From positions 558,001 to 622,000 of the forward strand of contig NZ_JACIJI010000002.1 in NCBI RefSeq assembly GCF_014199335.1: a stretch of DNA of 64,000 bases, given 5' to 3'. The notes under the pieces are model-generated. The model worked only from the letters and a program-made list of their open reading frames with translations. It searched no databases and had not been told where the DNA came from. Source of the DNA: Stakelama sediminis. GTDB lineage: Bacteria > Pseudomonadota > Alphaproteobacteria > Sphingomonadales > Sphingomonadaceae. This document shows, piece by piece, positions 1 to 8,549 of this stretch. The translations under genes were made by a program, and so were the position numbers. Each line of letters opens with the position of its first letter. Position 1 is the stretch's first letter.

Positions 1-1355
1 CTCATCTGCAGCACGCGGCCGGTATCCTTCAGCACCGCACGCGCCTTCAGCTTTCCGAAGGTGATAATCTGCGCGACATGATCGCGACCGTATTTTTCCT
101 GAACATAGCGAATGACTTCGCCGCGCCGGGTTTCGCAGAAGTCGATGTCGAAGTCGGGCATCGACACACGTTCGGGGTTCAGGAAACGTTCGAACAGCAG
201 ACCCAGTTTCAGCGGGTCGAGGTCGGTAATCGTCAGCGCCCAAGCAACCAGCGATCCCGCGCCCGAACCGCGTCCCGGTCCCACCGGAATATCATGCGCC
301 TTGGCCCATTGGATGAAGTCGGCAACGATCAGGAAATAGCCGGGGAACCCCATCTGGACAATGATGCCCAGTTCATAGTCCAGCCGCTCGAAATAGCTTT
401 TACGCGCCGCATCGTCGGCTATCCCTGCCTTTTCAAGCCGCGCCTCCAGCCCCTTTTCCGCCTGTTCGCGCAGCATCTTCGCCTCACCCTCCCGATCACC
501 GGCAAGGCTGGGCAGGATCGGCTTGCGCTTGGGTGCCGCCACCCCACAGCGCTGCGCAACGACCAGCGTATTGTCGATTGCCTCCGGCAAATCCTCGAAC
601 AGCCGTTTCATCTCGTCGGCGGGTTTCATCCACGCGGCGGGCGAACTGCGCGGACGTTCCTCGCTGGCGACATAGGTTGAATTGGCGATGCACAACATCG
701 CGTCATGCGCCTGATGAAATTCGGCTTCGGCAAAACAGCACGGATTGGTCGCGACCAGCGGCAGGTTGCGATCATAGGCAAGGTCCAGAAGGTGCGGTTC
801 GGCCCGCATCTCCACCGGGTCTTCACGGCGTACCAGTTCGATATACAGCCGGTCGCCGAACAGCGCCTGCAACCGGTCGGCATAAGAAAACGCCGCCTCG
901 GCCTGTTCCTCAGCGAACAGTTTCGCCAGTGCACCCTCCCCGCCTGCGGTCAGGCAGATCAGCCCGTCAGTACGTCCCTCCAGCGCCGACAATTCGACAT
1001 GCGCGGGCTGTTCGATCGGCCGGTCGAGATGGCCCATGCTGACCAGCGCACACAAATTGTCATATCCTGTCGAATCCTGTGCATAGAGGGCGAGCCAGTC
1101 ATAAATCGGCTCCGCGGTTTCCGGCATTCCCGGTCGCGCCACCGTCAGCATCGTGCCCAGCACCGGCTGCACCCCACCGCCGATGCACGCATCGGAAAAG
1201 GCCATGGAGGCATACAGACCGTTACGGTCGGTCAACCCGGCGGCAGGGAAGCCCAGTATGTGCGCCTGTTTGGCAATCGCCTTCGGTTCGATTGCGCCAT
1301 CCAGCATCGTGTAGGAAGAAAAAATGCGAAGCGGAACATATCCTGCGTGAGCCAT
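1..1355 (-). CDS. dnaE: DNA polymerase III alpha subunit, N-terminal part (cut by window edge)
   Basis: The gene reads leftward off the window, so only about 451 N-terminal residues are present. The product is the replicative polymerase catalytic subunit. Residues 1-250 match the PHP domain, followed by the start of the polymerase core, including the motif [11 protein letters not shown] and the acidic pair PDFDIDF near residue 425, where the family has catalytic aspartates. The start is ATG GCT CAC, giving [20 protein letters not shown], which lines up with the usual MPHxxFVHLRVHSxYSLLDG opening. The metal-binding histidines of the PHP motif (HLRVHS) are replaced by Pro, Arg and Phe, so the PHP site looks inactive. 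A DnaE2/ImuC-type paralogue is possible but the start and motif pattern favour DnaE1. Confidence 0.93.
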   Translation of the reverse strand, partial: MAHAGYVPLRIFSSYTMLDGAIEPKAIAKQAHILGFPAAGLTDRNGLYASMAFSDACIGGGVQPVLGTMLTVARPGMPETAEPIYDWLALYAQDSTGYDNLCALVSMGHLDRPIEQPAHVELSALEGRTDGLICLTAGGEGALAKLFAEEQAEAAFSYADRLQALFGDRLYIELVRREDPVEMRAEPHLLDLAYDRNLPLVATNPCCFAEAEFHQAHDAMLCIANSTYVASEERPRSSPAAWMKPADEMKRLFEDLPEAIDNTLVVAQRCGVAAPKRKPILPSLAGDREGEAKMLREQAEKGLEARLEKAGIADDAARKSYFERLDYELGIIVQMGFPGYFLIVADFIQWAKAHDIPVGPGRGSGAGSLVAWALTITDLDPLKLGLLFERFLNPERVSMPDFDIDFCETRRGEVIRYVQEKYGRDHVAQIITFGKLKARAVLKDTGRVLQM

Positions 1356-1467
1356 CTGGCCACTATGCCCTGCCCGAATGATTCGGGAAACCTGTGATCA
1401 GAGCTTGTTGCACGGAACAGCTATCGGATTTACGCGTTTTCGTTGCGCATGTGAAAGGATGCTGACG

Positions 1468-2019
1468 ATGGAAGATTTCGAACGCATGACCACCGAACTC
1501 GCACCTGCCGGTCGCGGCTGGCACTGGATGCTGGGCTATGGGATCGTTTCCGTAATCATCGGCCTGCTGGCGTTGCTTGCACCGGTTGCCGCAACGCTGG
1601 CGAGCGCGCTCGTCGTCGGTATCTTCCTGATACTGGCGGGCGTTTCCGCGCTGCTGATGGCATTTGCCGCGCGCGGGCATGAAACCAACGGCTATGCGGT
1701 GCTGTTCGGCATCCTGTCGCTGATTATCGGCATCCTGATCTGGTGGGCACCGGCGGCGGGCGCTTTCTCCCTGACGCTGCTCATCGTTACCTGGCTGGTA
1801 TTGCGCGGTGGGCTGGAAATCGCCTGGAGCATGAAGCTGCAACGCCATCGCACCTGGATGTTCGTGCTTGGCCTGATCAACCTGCTGCTCGCTTTGCTGG
1901 TGATTTTCACCCTGCCGCTGTCGGCACTGACGCTTCCGGGATATATCCTCGGTATCAGTTTCCTGATCACCGGTATCAACGCGATCGTCTGGGCCTTGTC
2001 GCATCGCAAGCCGGCCTAA
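1468..2019 (+). CDS. HdeD family membrane protein (DUF308)
   Basis: A 183-residue, very hydrophobic protein with about six predicted membrane segments (for example GYGIVSVIIGLLALLAPVAA near residue 20 and a Gly/Leu-rich run near residue 130). The spacing of short helices with the W-W-x-P and GxxxLxxG pattern fits the HdeD/DUF308 family, whose E. coli member is an acid-resistance membrane protein; the role here is unknown. The start at ATG 1468 (MEDFERM) is preferred because GAAAGG lies 9 nt upstream. A longer reading starting at 1378 has no such site. The gene is divergent from dnaE and convergent with the ccm operon, and is probably transcribed alone. Confidence 0.82.
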   Translation: MEDFERMTTELAPAGRGWHWMLGYGIVSVIIGLLALLAPVAATLASALVVGIFLILAGVSALLMAFAARGHETNGYAVLFGILSLIIGILIWWAPAAGAFSLTLLIVTWLVLRGGLEIAWSMKLQRHRTWMFVLGLINLLLALLVIFTLPLSALTLPGYILGISFLITGINAIVWALSHRKPA

Positions 2020-2026
2020 TCCGGAA

Positions 2027-2674
2027 TCACTGCGCGGTAGTGCGGGCCTGCTGGTCCATCAATGCGATCATCCGTTGCAGCAGTGCCAGCCGCATCGCGA
2101 TCCGGGAATAATAGGGTGCCGTTTTTGGTGTAAGAGCCAGTGCATGACGCCATAACGGCAGGGCGGCGGCATAGTCTCCCTCCCGCACCAGTGCCAGGCC
2201 ATAGAAAAAGGGCGGGCCGGGATGTTTCGGGGCCAGCGCCATCGCCCGGTTGAAGGCCAGCTTTCCGGCAGGCGACACCAATCCATGATCGTGCGCGCTG
2301 TATGCCGTACCCAGCCCCGTCCATAGCGCAGCGTTATCGGGCAGGCTGCTGACTCCGCCCAGCATCACCGTCACTGCCGTTTCCGTGCTGCCGCTGCGGA
2401 TCAGTGCTTCCGATGCGAGAAAATAGGGCGATTCTCCGGTAATTCTGCCGAACAGCATCTCCCGCAGTTCGCGCAGCCCCTGCCCGTCATTGCTGATAGG
2501 GCGTTCGGCGCTGACCGGCGCGTCGGGCAAGTCCGGACTTCCCTGCAAGGCATAGCCGGTCGCGCCCAGCATCAGCGCGGCGCCACCCAGCATCCAGATA
2601 TTGCGGCGCAATCCGAACGCCATCATCAGCGCGAACGCCCCGATCCCGATCAATCCAAGCGCGACCCAGCCCAT
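2027..2674 (-). CDS. ccmI: TPR protein of cytochrome c maturation (CcmI/CycH-like)
   Basis: Last gene of the ccm operon; 215 residues. Two N-terminal membrane helices (residues about 2-20 and 26-42) are followed by a periplasmic tetratricopeptide-like region, with repeats around PDNAALWTGLGTAYSAHDHG and KHPGPPFFYGLALVREGDYAAALPLW. CcmI/CycH proteins hold apocytochrome c for heme ligation by CcmF/CcmH. The ATG overlaps the ccmH stop as TGATG, so the gene is translationally coupled. It is shorter than many CcmI proteins; only the C-terminal-type TPR section is present. Identity is inferred from position plus TPR pattern. Confidence 0.8.
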   Translation of the reverse strand: MGWVALGLIGIGAFALMMAFGLRRNIWMLGGAALMLGATGYALQGSPDLPDAPVSAERPISNDGQGLRELREMLFGRITGESPYFLASEALIRSGSTETAVTVMLGGVSSLPDNAALWTGLGTAYSAHDHGLVSPAGKLAFNRAMALAPKHPGPPFFYGLALVREGDYAAALPLWRHALALTPKTAPYYSRIAMRLALLQRMIALMDQQARTTAQ

Positions 2675-3096
2675 CAGCGACGCCTCCGCCGGATTGTCCG
2701 CGCAGCCAGCCATCCACCCGCAATCAACAACACCAGCGGTGCCAGCCAGAGCGGCGCCGTCCGCCAGTTGAACGGGGGGTCATAGGTGACATAGTCGCCA
2801 TAGCGCTCGATCAGCCAGCGGCGCACCCGATCCGGGCTTTCGCCCGCCGCGATCCGTTCGCGCACCATCGCACGCATATCGCCCGCCAGATCGGCGTCGC
2901 TGTCCGCGATCGACTGCCCCTGACAGACCAGACAGCGCAGTTCCTGCATCAGCGCCTGTGCCTTCGCCTCCTGCCGTGCATCGGGCAGTTGGGTATAGGC
3001 ATAGCGATCCTGCTGCGCCGTCGGATCGGCGCTCGCCGTCATGGCGAAACCACCCGCCAGCACTACGACGGCAAGGATCAGACGCCAGCGTGTCAT
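2674..3096 (-). CDS. ccmH: Cytochrome c maturation protein CcmH (CcmL/CycL)
   Basis: A 140-residue protein with an N-terminal signal or membrane helix (LILAVVVLAGGFAMTASA), a periplasmic domain with the family motif LRCLVCQGQSIADSDA, and a C-terminal membrane helix (LWLAPLVLLIAGGWLAAR). The LRCxxC pair reduces or binds the CXXCH motif of apocytochrome c before heme attachment. The start ATG (MTRWRL) overlaps the ccmG stop as ATGA. A reading five codons longer exists but would need a larger overlap. Confidence is high from the motif and the operon. Confidence 0.95.
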   Translation of the reverse strand: MTRWRLILAVVVLAGGFAMTASADPTAQQDRYAYTQLPDARQEAKAQALMQELRCLVCQGQSIADSDADLAGDMRAMVRERIAAGESPDRVRRWLIERYGDYVTYDPPFNWRTAPLWLAPLVLLIAGGWLAARTIRRRRR

Positions 3097-3626
3097 TGCG
3101 CCGCCTTCCACGCCGCGATGATACCGGGAATATCGTCCGCCCGGATTGCACCGATATGCTGCAGCACGATGCGCCCCTTCCCGTCGATCAGAAAGCTTTC
3201 CGGCACGCCCGACGATCCCATCGCCAATTGCACACGCGCGCGACTATCGTCACCGATCCGGTCATAGGGGTCGCCATAGCGGGCAAGGAATGCCTGCACG
3301 TCCTGCGGCTTGTCGCGGATCGCAACGCCTTCAACCGGCACGCCCAAGGCTTTGAGCTTTTGCAACTCCCCCGCTTCAGCGGCGCAGGGCACGCACCAGC
3401 TTCCGAAGACGTTCAGCAGGCGGGGACCATGGCCGATGAAATCAGTGGTCGACAGACCCGGCTTGCCCGGCACCATCGGCGACAGCGTAAAGGCAGGCAC
3501 CGGCTTGCCAGTCATATGTGATCGCACGGCATGCGTGTTTGGCCTGATGACCCCGGTTGCCACGACGATCATCAGCACCGCGAACAGCACCAGCGGCAGC
3601 CAGAGCAGGATATGCCGCACTTTCAC
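3093..3626 (-). CDS. ccmG: Thiol:disulfide interchange protein CcmG/DsbE
   Basis: A 177-residue membrane-anchored thioredoxin-fold protein. One N-terminal helix (LLWLPLVLFAVLMIVVATGV) precedes a TlpA/DsbE-like domain with active site WCVPC and the downstream cis-proline stretch SSGVPESFLIDG. It supplies reductant to keep apocytochrome c thiols reduced. The start chosen is GTG at 3626 (VKVRHILLW): it overlaps the ccmF stop as GTGA and has GGAGG 7 nt upstream. An ATG six codons earlier lies directly at that GGAGG and is less likely. The gene is translationally coupled to ccmF. Confidence 0.93.
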   Translation of the reverse strand: MKVRHILLWLPLVLFAVLMIVVATGVIRPNTHAVRSHMTGKPVPAFTLSPMVPGKPGLSTTDFIGHGPRLLNVFGSWCVPCAAEAGELQKLKALGVPVEGVAIRDKPQDVQAFLARYGDPYDRIGDDSRARVQLAMGSSGVPESFLIDGKGRIVLQHIGAIRADDIPGIIAAWKAAQ

Positions 3627-5569
3627 AGCCACGCCTCCGCCCATTCATCATATTCACGCGCACGCCTGCGCATCTTCATCGTCCGGCGCATATGCCCGAT
3701 CAGCGCCAGCAAACCGCCTAGCGCGATCATCGCGCCGCCGATCCAGATCAACGTCACAAACGGTTTCCACCACAGCCGTACCTGCCAGCGTCCGTCGGCA
3801 TTTTGCTGCCCCAGCACAGTATAGAGCTGCCCGTTCCAGCGGGTCACGATGGCGGACTCATTGGTCGTGGTCGGCGGGGTGGAGAAAAAGCGCTGTTGCG
3901 GCTCCATCACGAACGGCCGGTCGGTGCCGCGCTTCACAATCAGCACGCCCGCGATTGCCGACCAGTTCTCTCCGACCACGGGCTTCACGCCTTTCAGGGT
4001 GACGTCATACGGCCCGACCGTTGCCGTTTCCCCGAACCGCAGCGCAGTCAGCCGTTCTTGGGTAAAAGCGCTGTCAGATGCCATGCCTGCCACCGCCACG
4101 GCTACGCCCAGATGCGCAAGCACCATGCCGAAAATGAACCATGGCGTGCGTTTCAGATTGCGGCGCCACAGCGGTGCCACGCTCGCCACCGCCAATCCGG
4201 CTGCGAATGCCAGCCCAAGGATCGGCATCGCACCCGCACGCGGCGTCAGCAATACGAGGATGACGGCCGCAAGGATCGCCACTCCCAGCGGGATCGTCAC
4301 CCGGCCGAGCACCGCCTGTGCATCGTCCCTTCGCCAGCGCAACAACGGCCCGACCGCAAGCACCAGCATCAACGCCAGCGCAATCGGTCCGGCAGTCTTG
4401 TCGAAGAACGGCTTGCCGACCGAAAGCTGCACGCCGAACCCTTGCGCGACCAGCGGATAGAGCGTGCCGATCAGCACGATACCCAAAATCACCGACAGCA
4501 ACAGGTTGTTAAGCACCAGCCCCGCCTCGCGGCTCACCAGATCGAAGGTATTCCCCTGCCGTACGGTTCCGATCCGCGCGCCGAACAACGCCAGTGCGCC
4601 ACCGATATAGAGCGCCAGCAGCACCAGAATGAACGTGCCGCGTTCGGGATCGACGGCAAAGGCGTGAACACTGGTCAGCACGCCTGAACGCACCAGAAAC
4701 GTCCCGATCATCGACATCGAAAAGGCGACCACCGCCAGCATGACCGTCCATGCCCGCAATCCGTCGCGCGTCGCCAGCACGCTGACCGAATGGAGCAGCG
4801 CCGTCGCCGCCAGCCAGGGCATCAGCGAGGCATTTTCCACCGGATCCCAGAACCACCAGCCCCCCCAGCCAAGCTCGTAATAGGCCCAGTAACTTCCCGC
4901 CGTAATCCCCAGAGTCAGGAATATCCACGCGCCCAGCACCCAGGGCCGCATCGCGCGCGCGAATTGCGGGCCGACATCGCGCGTGACCAGTGCTCCGACA
5001 GCAAAGGAAAAGGCGACCGACAGGCCGACATAGCCCACATAGAGCGTAGGCGGATGCAGCGCGAGGCCGGGATCCTGCAACAACGGGTTCAGCCCCTGCC
5101 CGTCCGCCGCGGGTGGCCATAGCCGGGCAAACGGATTCGATGCGAACAGAAGGAACGCGTAGAAGCCGAGCGCGATGACCGCCTGCGCACCCAGCGTCGC
5201 TGTCAGCGTGCGCTGCTCCAGTTGCCGTTCGAACAGCGCCACCGCCGCGCCCGCCAGCCCCAGGATCGTAACCCATAGCAGCATCGAGCCTTCATGGTTT
5301 CCCCATGCGCCCGCGATCTTGTACAGCATCGGCTTTACCGCGCTGCTGTTTTCGAACACCAGCCTCACCGACATGTCGGATTGCGCAAACACCGTAATCA
5401 GGCACGCCATCGCACCGGCGCATAACAGCCCCTGCACCATCGCCACCGGACGGATCGCCGCCGTCATGTCATCGTTGCGCAGCCGCAGCGCCAGACCGGC
5501 GAGCGCCACCTGCAACAGCGCCAGTGCCGCCGCAAACCACAATGCCGCCAGCCCGCTCTCTGCGATCAT
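3623..5569 (-). CDS. ccmF: Heme lyase CcmF
   Basis: A 648-residue polytopic membrane protein of the heme lyase complex that attaches heme to apocytochrome c in the periplasm. The tryptophan-rich WWD signature WGGWWFWDPVENASLMPWL is seen near residue 235, together with the conserved histidines of the family in flanking loops (for example NHEGSMLLW near 92 and DPGLALHPPTLYVGYVG near 168). Length matches the usual 640-660. ATG overlaps the ccmE stop as ATGA, and its own stop overlaps ccmG. The order ccmC-D-E-F-G-H-I is standard. Confidence 0.97.
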   Translation of the reverse strand: MIAESGLAALWFAAALALLQVALAGLALRLRNDDMTAAIRPVAMVQGLLCAGAMACLITVFAQSDMSVRLVFENSSAVKPMLYKIAGAWGNHEGSMLLWVTILGLAGAAVALFERQLEQRTLTATLGAQAVIALGFYAFLLFASNPFARLWPPAADGQGLNPLLQDPGLALHPPTLYVGYVGLSVAFSFAVGALVTRDVGPQFARAMRPWVLGAWIFLTLGITAGSYWAYYELGWGGWWFWDPVENASLMPWLAATALLHSVSVLATRDGLRAWTVMLAVVAFSMSMIGTFLVRSGVLTSVHAFAVDPERGTFILVLLALYIGGALALFGARIGTVRQGNTFDLVSREAGLVLNNLLLSVILGIVLIGTLYPLVAQGFGVQLSVGKPFFDKTAGPIALALMLVLAVGPLLRWRRDDAQAVLGRVTIPLGVAILAAVILVLLTPRAGAMPILGLAFAAGLAVASVAPLWRRNLKRTPWFIFGMVLAHLGVAVAVAGMASDSAFTQERLTALRFGETATVGPYDVTLKGVKPVVGENWSAIAGVLIVKRGTDRPFVMEPQQRFFSTPPTTTNESAIVTRWNGQLYTVLGQQNADGRWQVRLWWKPFVTLIWIGGAMIALGGLLALIGHMRRTMKMRRRAREYDEWAEAWL

Positions 5570-6000
5570 GGTTGGAGCGTCTTCGTTTCGTGCATCTTGC
5601 CCGCCACTTGCGGAGGCATGTAGCGTGCATCATGCTTGGCGAGCAGATTGTCGGCGATGAAGCTGCCGTCCCTTTGAAACTCGCCTTCCGCCACGACACC
5701 CGACCCTTCGCGGAACAGGTCCGGCGTCACGCCGGTAAAGCGCACCGGCACCTGCGCTTTACCGTCGGTGACGACAAAACGCACAGTAATGCCATCGGGC
5801 ATGTGCCTGACCGACCCTTTTTCGACCATACCGCCCAGCCGGACATGGTGGCCGAGCGGCAGGCCGTCGCGCACTACATCGCCGGGCGAATAGAAAAACG
5901 ACGCCTGTGTCCGTAACGCCGACAGCGCCAGCCCGCTCGCGCCCAGCACGGCGGCCACGGCCAGCAGGCCGAGCGTCAGGCGCTGATGCTTCGCCTTCAT
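5566..6000 (-). CDS. ccmE: Periplasmic heme chaperone CcmE
   Basis: A 144-residue heme chaperone anchored by one N-terminal helix (LGLLAVAAVLGASGLALSAL). The C-terminal motif LAKHDARYMPP holds the histidine that binds heme covalently and the nearby tyrosine ligand. It receives heme from CcmC and delivers it to CcmF. The start ATG overlaps the ccmD stop (ATGA), and its stop overlaps ccmF (ATGA). Length and motif leave little doubt. Confidence 0.97.
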   Translation of the reverse strand: MKAKHQRLTLGLLAVAAVLGASGLALSALRTQASFFYSPGDVVRDGLPLGHHVRLGGMVEKGSVRHMPDGITVRFVVTDGKAQVPVRFTGVTPDLFREGSGVVAEGEFQRDGSFIADNLLAKHDARYMPPQVAGKMHETKTLQP

Positions 6001-6125
6001 CGCCGTTTCAGATCCTCCAGCCGTCGTTCCGCGCGGCGCATTGATATCCAGCTCGCCGCCAGCACGCTCGCGCCCACGACGAACGTCACGCTATAGGCGG
6101 CAATGACAAAAGGCCATGGATTCAT
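5997..6125 (-). CDS. ccmD: Heme exporter small subunit CcmD
   Basis: A 42-residue single-span protein: MNPWPFVIAAYSVTFVVGAS begins the helix, followed by a basic, charged tail ending RRLEDLKRR. CcmD helps release holo-CcmE from the CcmABC complex. The gene overlaps ccmC upstream (ATGA) and ccmE downstream (ATGA), so it is short enough to be missed by automatic calling. Size, WPF motif and position agree with the family. Confidence 0.92.
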   Translation of the reverse strand: MNPWPFVIAAYSVTFVVGASVLAASWISMRRAERRLEDLKRR

Positions 6126-6841
6126 GCGTGGGTCAGCCTGCGCATCCGCGCCTCCGCCTTCTGCGTTGCCAGTTCGGCGCGCATCCGCATCAGTACGATT
6201 GCCGCGAAAAACAAGGTGAATCCTGCGAGCGTAAACCATAGCGGCCACAGGATCGATTCCGCGATGCTCGATCCCGACAGGGTGATGCTCGGTCCCTGAT
6301 GCAGCGTATTCCACCAGATTACCGAATAATGGATGATCGGCAGCAACACCGTGCCAGCAATCCCGAACAATGCCGGAATCCGCGCATCGCCGCCGCGTTC
6401 CCGGTCGGCTCGCGCCAGTGCCATATAGGCCAGATAGACGAAGAACAGCAGCAGCATCGAGGTTAGCCGCCCGTCCCATTGCCACCAGGTGCCCCAGGTC
6501 GGCCTGCCCCAGATCGAACCGGTAATCAGGCACAATGCCGTGAACAGTGCCCCCGGCATGGCAATCGCCCGCGCCGCCACGGCCGCCAGCGGATGCCGCC
6601 ACACCAGATAGGAAAAGCTCGCGATCGCCAGCGACGACCATCCGGCCATGCCCAGCCATGCCGACGGCACATGGATATACATGATCCGCACCGTCTCCCC
6701 CTGCAAATAGTCGGGTGGCGTCTGCGTCAGACCGGCCCAGCATCCGAACGCGATCAGTGCCAGCCCCGCCCACAGGCAAATCGCCGTGGCCGGACGGGCT
6801 AGCTTCAGAAAGCGGTTCGGATTGGCAAGCGCATGAAACAC
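6122..6841 (-). CDS. ccmC: Heme export/delivery protein CcmC
   Basis: A 239-residue six-span membrane protein that loads heme onto CcmE. The WWD region reads GRPTWGTWWQWDGRLTSML, and conserved histidines occur in MYIHVPSAW and in IHYSVIWWNTLHQG. The start is uncertain. GTG at 6841 gives MFHALANPNRFL, which resembles the usual MHxFANPxRF; a TTG three codons upstream (6850) is also open, and neither has a strong Shine-Dalgarno sequence. It is the first gene of the ccm operon. ccmA and ccmB are not in this window. Confidence 0.95.
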   Translation of the reverse strand: MFHALANPNRFLKLARPATAICLWAGLALIAFGCWAGLTQTPPDYLQGETVRIMYIHVPSAWLGMAGWSSLAIASFSYLVWRHPLAAVAARAIAMPGALFTALCLITGSIWGRPTWGTWWQWDGRLTSMLLLFFVYLAYMALARADRERGGDARIPALFGIAGTVLLPIIHYSVIWWNTLHQGPSITLSGSSIAESILWPLWFTLAGFTLFFAAIVLMRMRAELATQKAEARMRRLTHA

Positions 6842-6953
6842 AATTGCCAATGCCTATCGCCGGAATGGGCAGGTTGCTAGGTCGGAAACACTATTGCACG
6901 TCAAAACACGCGCTGTCGCAGCGCGCTGACGACATCCTGCATCATACAGACCC

Positions 6954-7265
6954 TTAACGGTCGACGACAGCGCTGACCCGGTGGAAAAAGGGGTGATGCG
7001 GCGTGCTGCCGCGTTTGATATCGCGAAAGATACCGCCGCCCAGAGTTGGCAGCAGACCTTCGATTTTCCAGATATCCTGAGTCGCCCGCACGTCCAGATG
7101 CACCCGCAACGCGCCGTCGAAATCGAAGGTAATGACCGTCTTTTCCGGACAGGCCTCCTTCAACATCAGCAAAATAGCGTTCAATTCATTGGTAACGCTG
7201 CTCTTTCGCGGCGTGGGGAGCCGTTCCACGCCACTTTCAGATGCTGACTCATGCTTACCGGACAC
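6954..7265 (-). CDS. Conserved-looking small protein of unknown function
   Basis: An approximately 103-residue soluble protein with a charged N-terminus and a globular-looking C-terminal half (VITFDFDGALRVHLDV and FHRVSAVVDR). I do not recognise the family. The start is inferred: GTG at 7265 (VSGKHESAS) has GGGGGA about 8 nt upstream, while an earlier TTG at 7307 lacks a good site. Transcription may continue from or be separate from the neighbouring phosphatase gene; the gap to ccmC is about 110 bp. Amino-acid composition is protein-like, but confidence in the start is low. Confidence 0.55.
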   Translation of the reverse strand: MSGKHESASESGVERLPTPRKSSVTNELNAILLMLKEACPEKTVITFDFDGALRVHLDVRATQDIWKIEGLLPTLGGGIFRDIKRGSTPHHPFFHRVSAVVDR

Positions 7266-7384
7266 CGCGCTTTCCCCCACCCGTTGCAGGTGGGATGATA
7301 AACCCAAACATGCCCCGCGCGCCAGCTATACGGGCGGGCTAATCGGATGCGGCAAGAGCTGTGCGGCCTTGCCAAACGCTCTCG

Positions 7385-8392
7385 TCAGACAACAGATGAA
7401 TGAACAGGCGGAATATCAACGACGTGGAGGTGCCGTCCCCGATAATCGACATAGGTGACGCTGAGCCTGTGCCGATTGAGATTGCATGTCACAAAGCCCG
7501 ATTGCAGCGAGCAGAAATCACTGTCACCGATATAGCAATGCGTGTCGGTCAGCGAACCCGCGCCCGTGCATACATAATGGGTATCGCCATGAATGACGTG
7601 CTGAAGGTCATGGTCATGCCCATTCAGATAGAGCGCGACACCATGCTTGCGGATCAGCGGATCGATCATGTCGATCAGTTCCGGATTGCCGCCATGACGA
7701 TGCTCCGCTGATGCCTTCGCCCGGTAGCCGCCTTCCGCCTTGCCGGTGTAAACCGGGTGGTGGCCGATGACGATTTTCCAGTCCGCCGTTGAAGCGGCAA
7801 GCCCCCGGTCGAGCCAGGCCAATTGCACGGGCACCTTCGCACGCTGATCGCCGACCTTTACCGCTCTTGCGCCATCCTCATAATAGCGCTCGATCATCGG
7901 AGAGGTGTCGAGCACGAAAAACTGCGCCGTCGTCCCGTCCGGCGCCCGCTCACTAAAATCATACCAGTGCGACGGCAGATGCCAGCGCTTGCTATGCGCC
8001 GAATAGTCGATCTGCGCCTGCACGTTACCGTGATAATCGTGGTTACCCAGCGTTACCCGCCACGGCCCCTGCAATGATGGCGCATCATAAACCCGCTCGA
8101 AGGAGTGCTGCCAGGCCGGATCGGTGATGCTGGTGACGCCGTTTTCGTAAAAATTATCGCCAACGGAGAGGATAAACCGCGGGTTCAGCCGGTCCGCGAC
8201 ACGCGCCATCTGGTGCGCGACGTCGCTTTGATGATTACGTCCCCCGCGCCCCCAATCACCGATGCCGAGAAAGGTCATCCCACCCTGTGCTGAGGTCTGC
8301 GCCAGCAACGCCTCCAGCGGCGTCATCGCGGCAAGCCCTGCGGCTCCCAGAAACTGAATCGCTCCCCGACGGCTGATATGGCGGATGGTCAT
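7385..8392 (-). CDS. Tat-exported metallophosphoesterase, purple acid phosphatase type
   Basis: A 335-residue secreted phosphoesterase. It opens with a twin-arginine signal (RHISRRGAIQFLGAAGLAA). The metallophosphoesterase motifs follow in order: GDWG, SVGDNFY, LGNHDYHGN, IGHHPVYTG and NGHDHDLQH. The Tyr in GDNFY and the GHDHxxQ block match tartrate-resistant (type 5) acid phosphatases. It probably releases phosphate from organic esters in the periplasm. Start ATG 8392 is favoured by CAGGAAG 7 nt upstream; a reading 43 codons longer would bury the Tat signal. No Pho box was identified. Confidence 0.88.
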   Translation of the reverse strand: MTIRHISRRGAIQFLGAAGLAAMTPLEALLAQTSAQGGMTFLGIGDWGRGGRNHQSDVAHQMARVADRLNPRFILSVGDNFYENGVTSITDPAWQHSFERVYDAPSLQGPWRVTLGNHDYHGNVQAQIDYSAHSKRWHLPSHWYDFSERAPDGTTAQFFVLDTSPMIERYYEDGARAVKVGDQRAKVPVQLAWLDRGLAASTADWKIVIGHHPVYTGKAEGGYRAKASAEHRHGGNPELIDMIDPLIRKHGVALYLNGHDHDLQHVIHGDTHYVCTGAGSLTDTHCYIGDSDFCSLQSGFVTCNLNRHRLSVTYVDYRGRHLHVVDIPPVHSSVV

Positions 8393-8549
8393 AAACACGC
8401 TTCCTGCAACGCTGACAGGGCCGAAGATGATCGGTCCATTCTGATAGGAAGCGCCCTGATAGAACGCAAAAAAGTCGTTCCTGTTACCGTATATGAAAGG
8501 ACAGGGTATGCGGCAGGACATACCGGCTCAATACAACTGGATGTCTACT

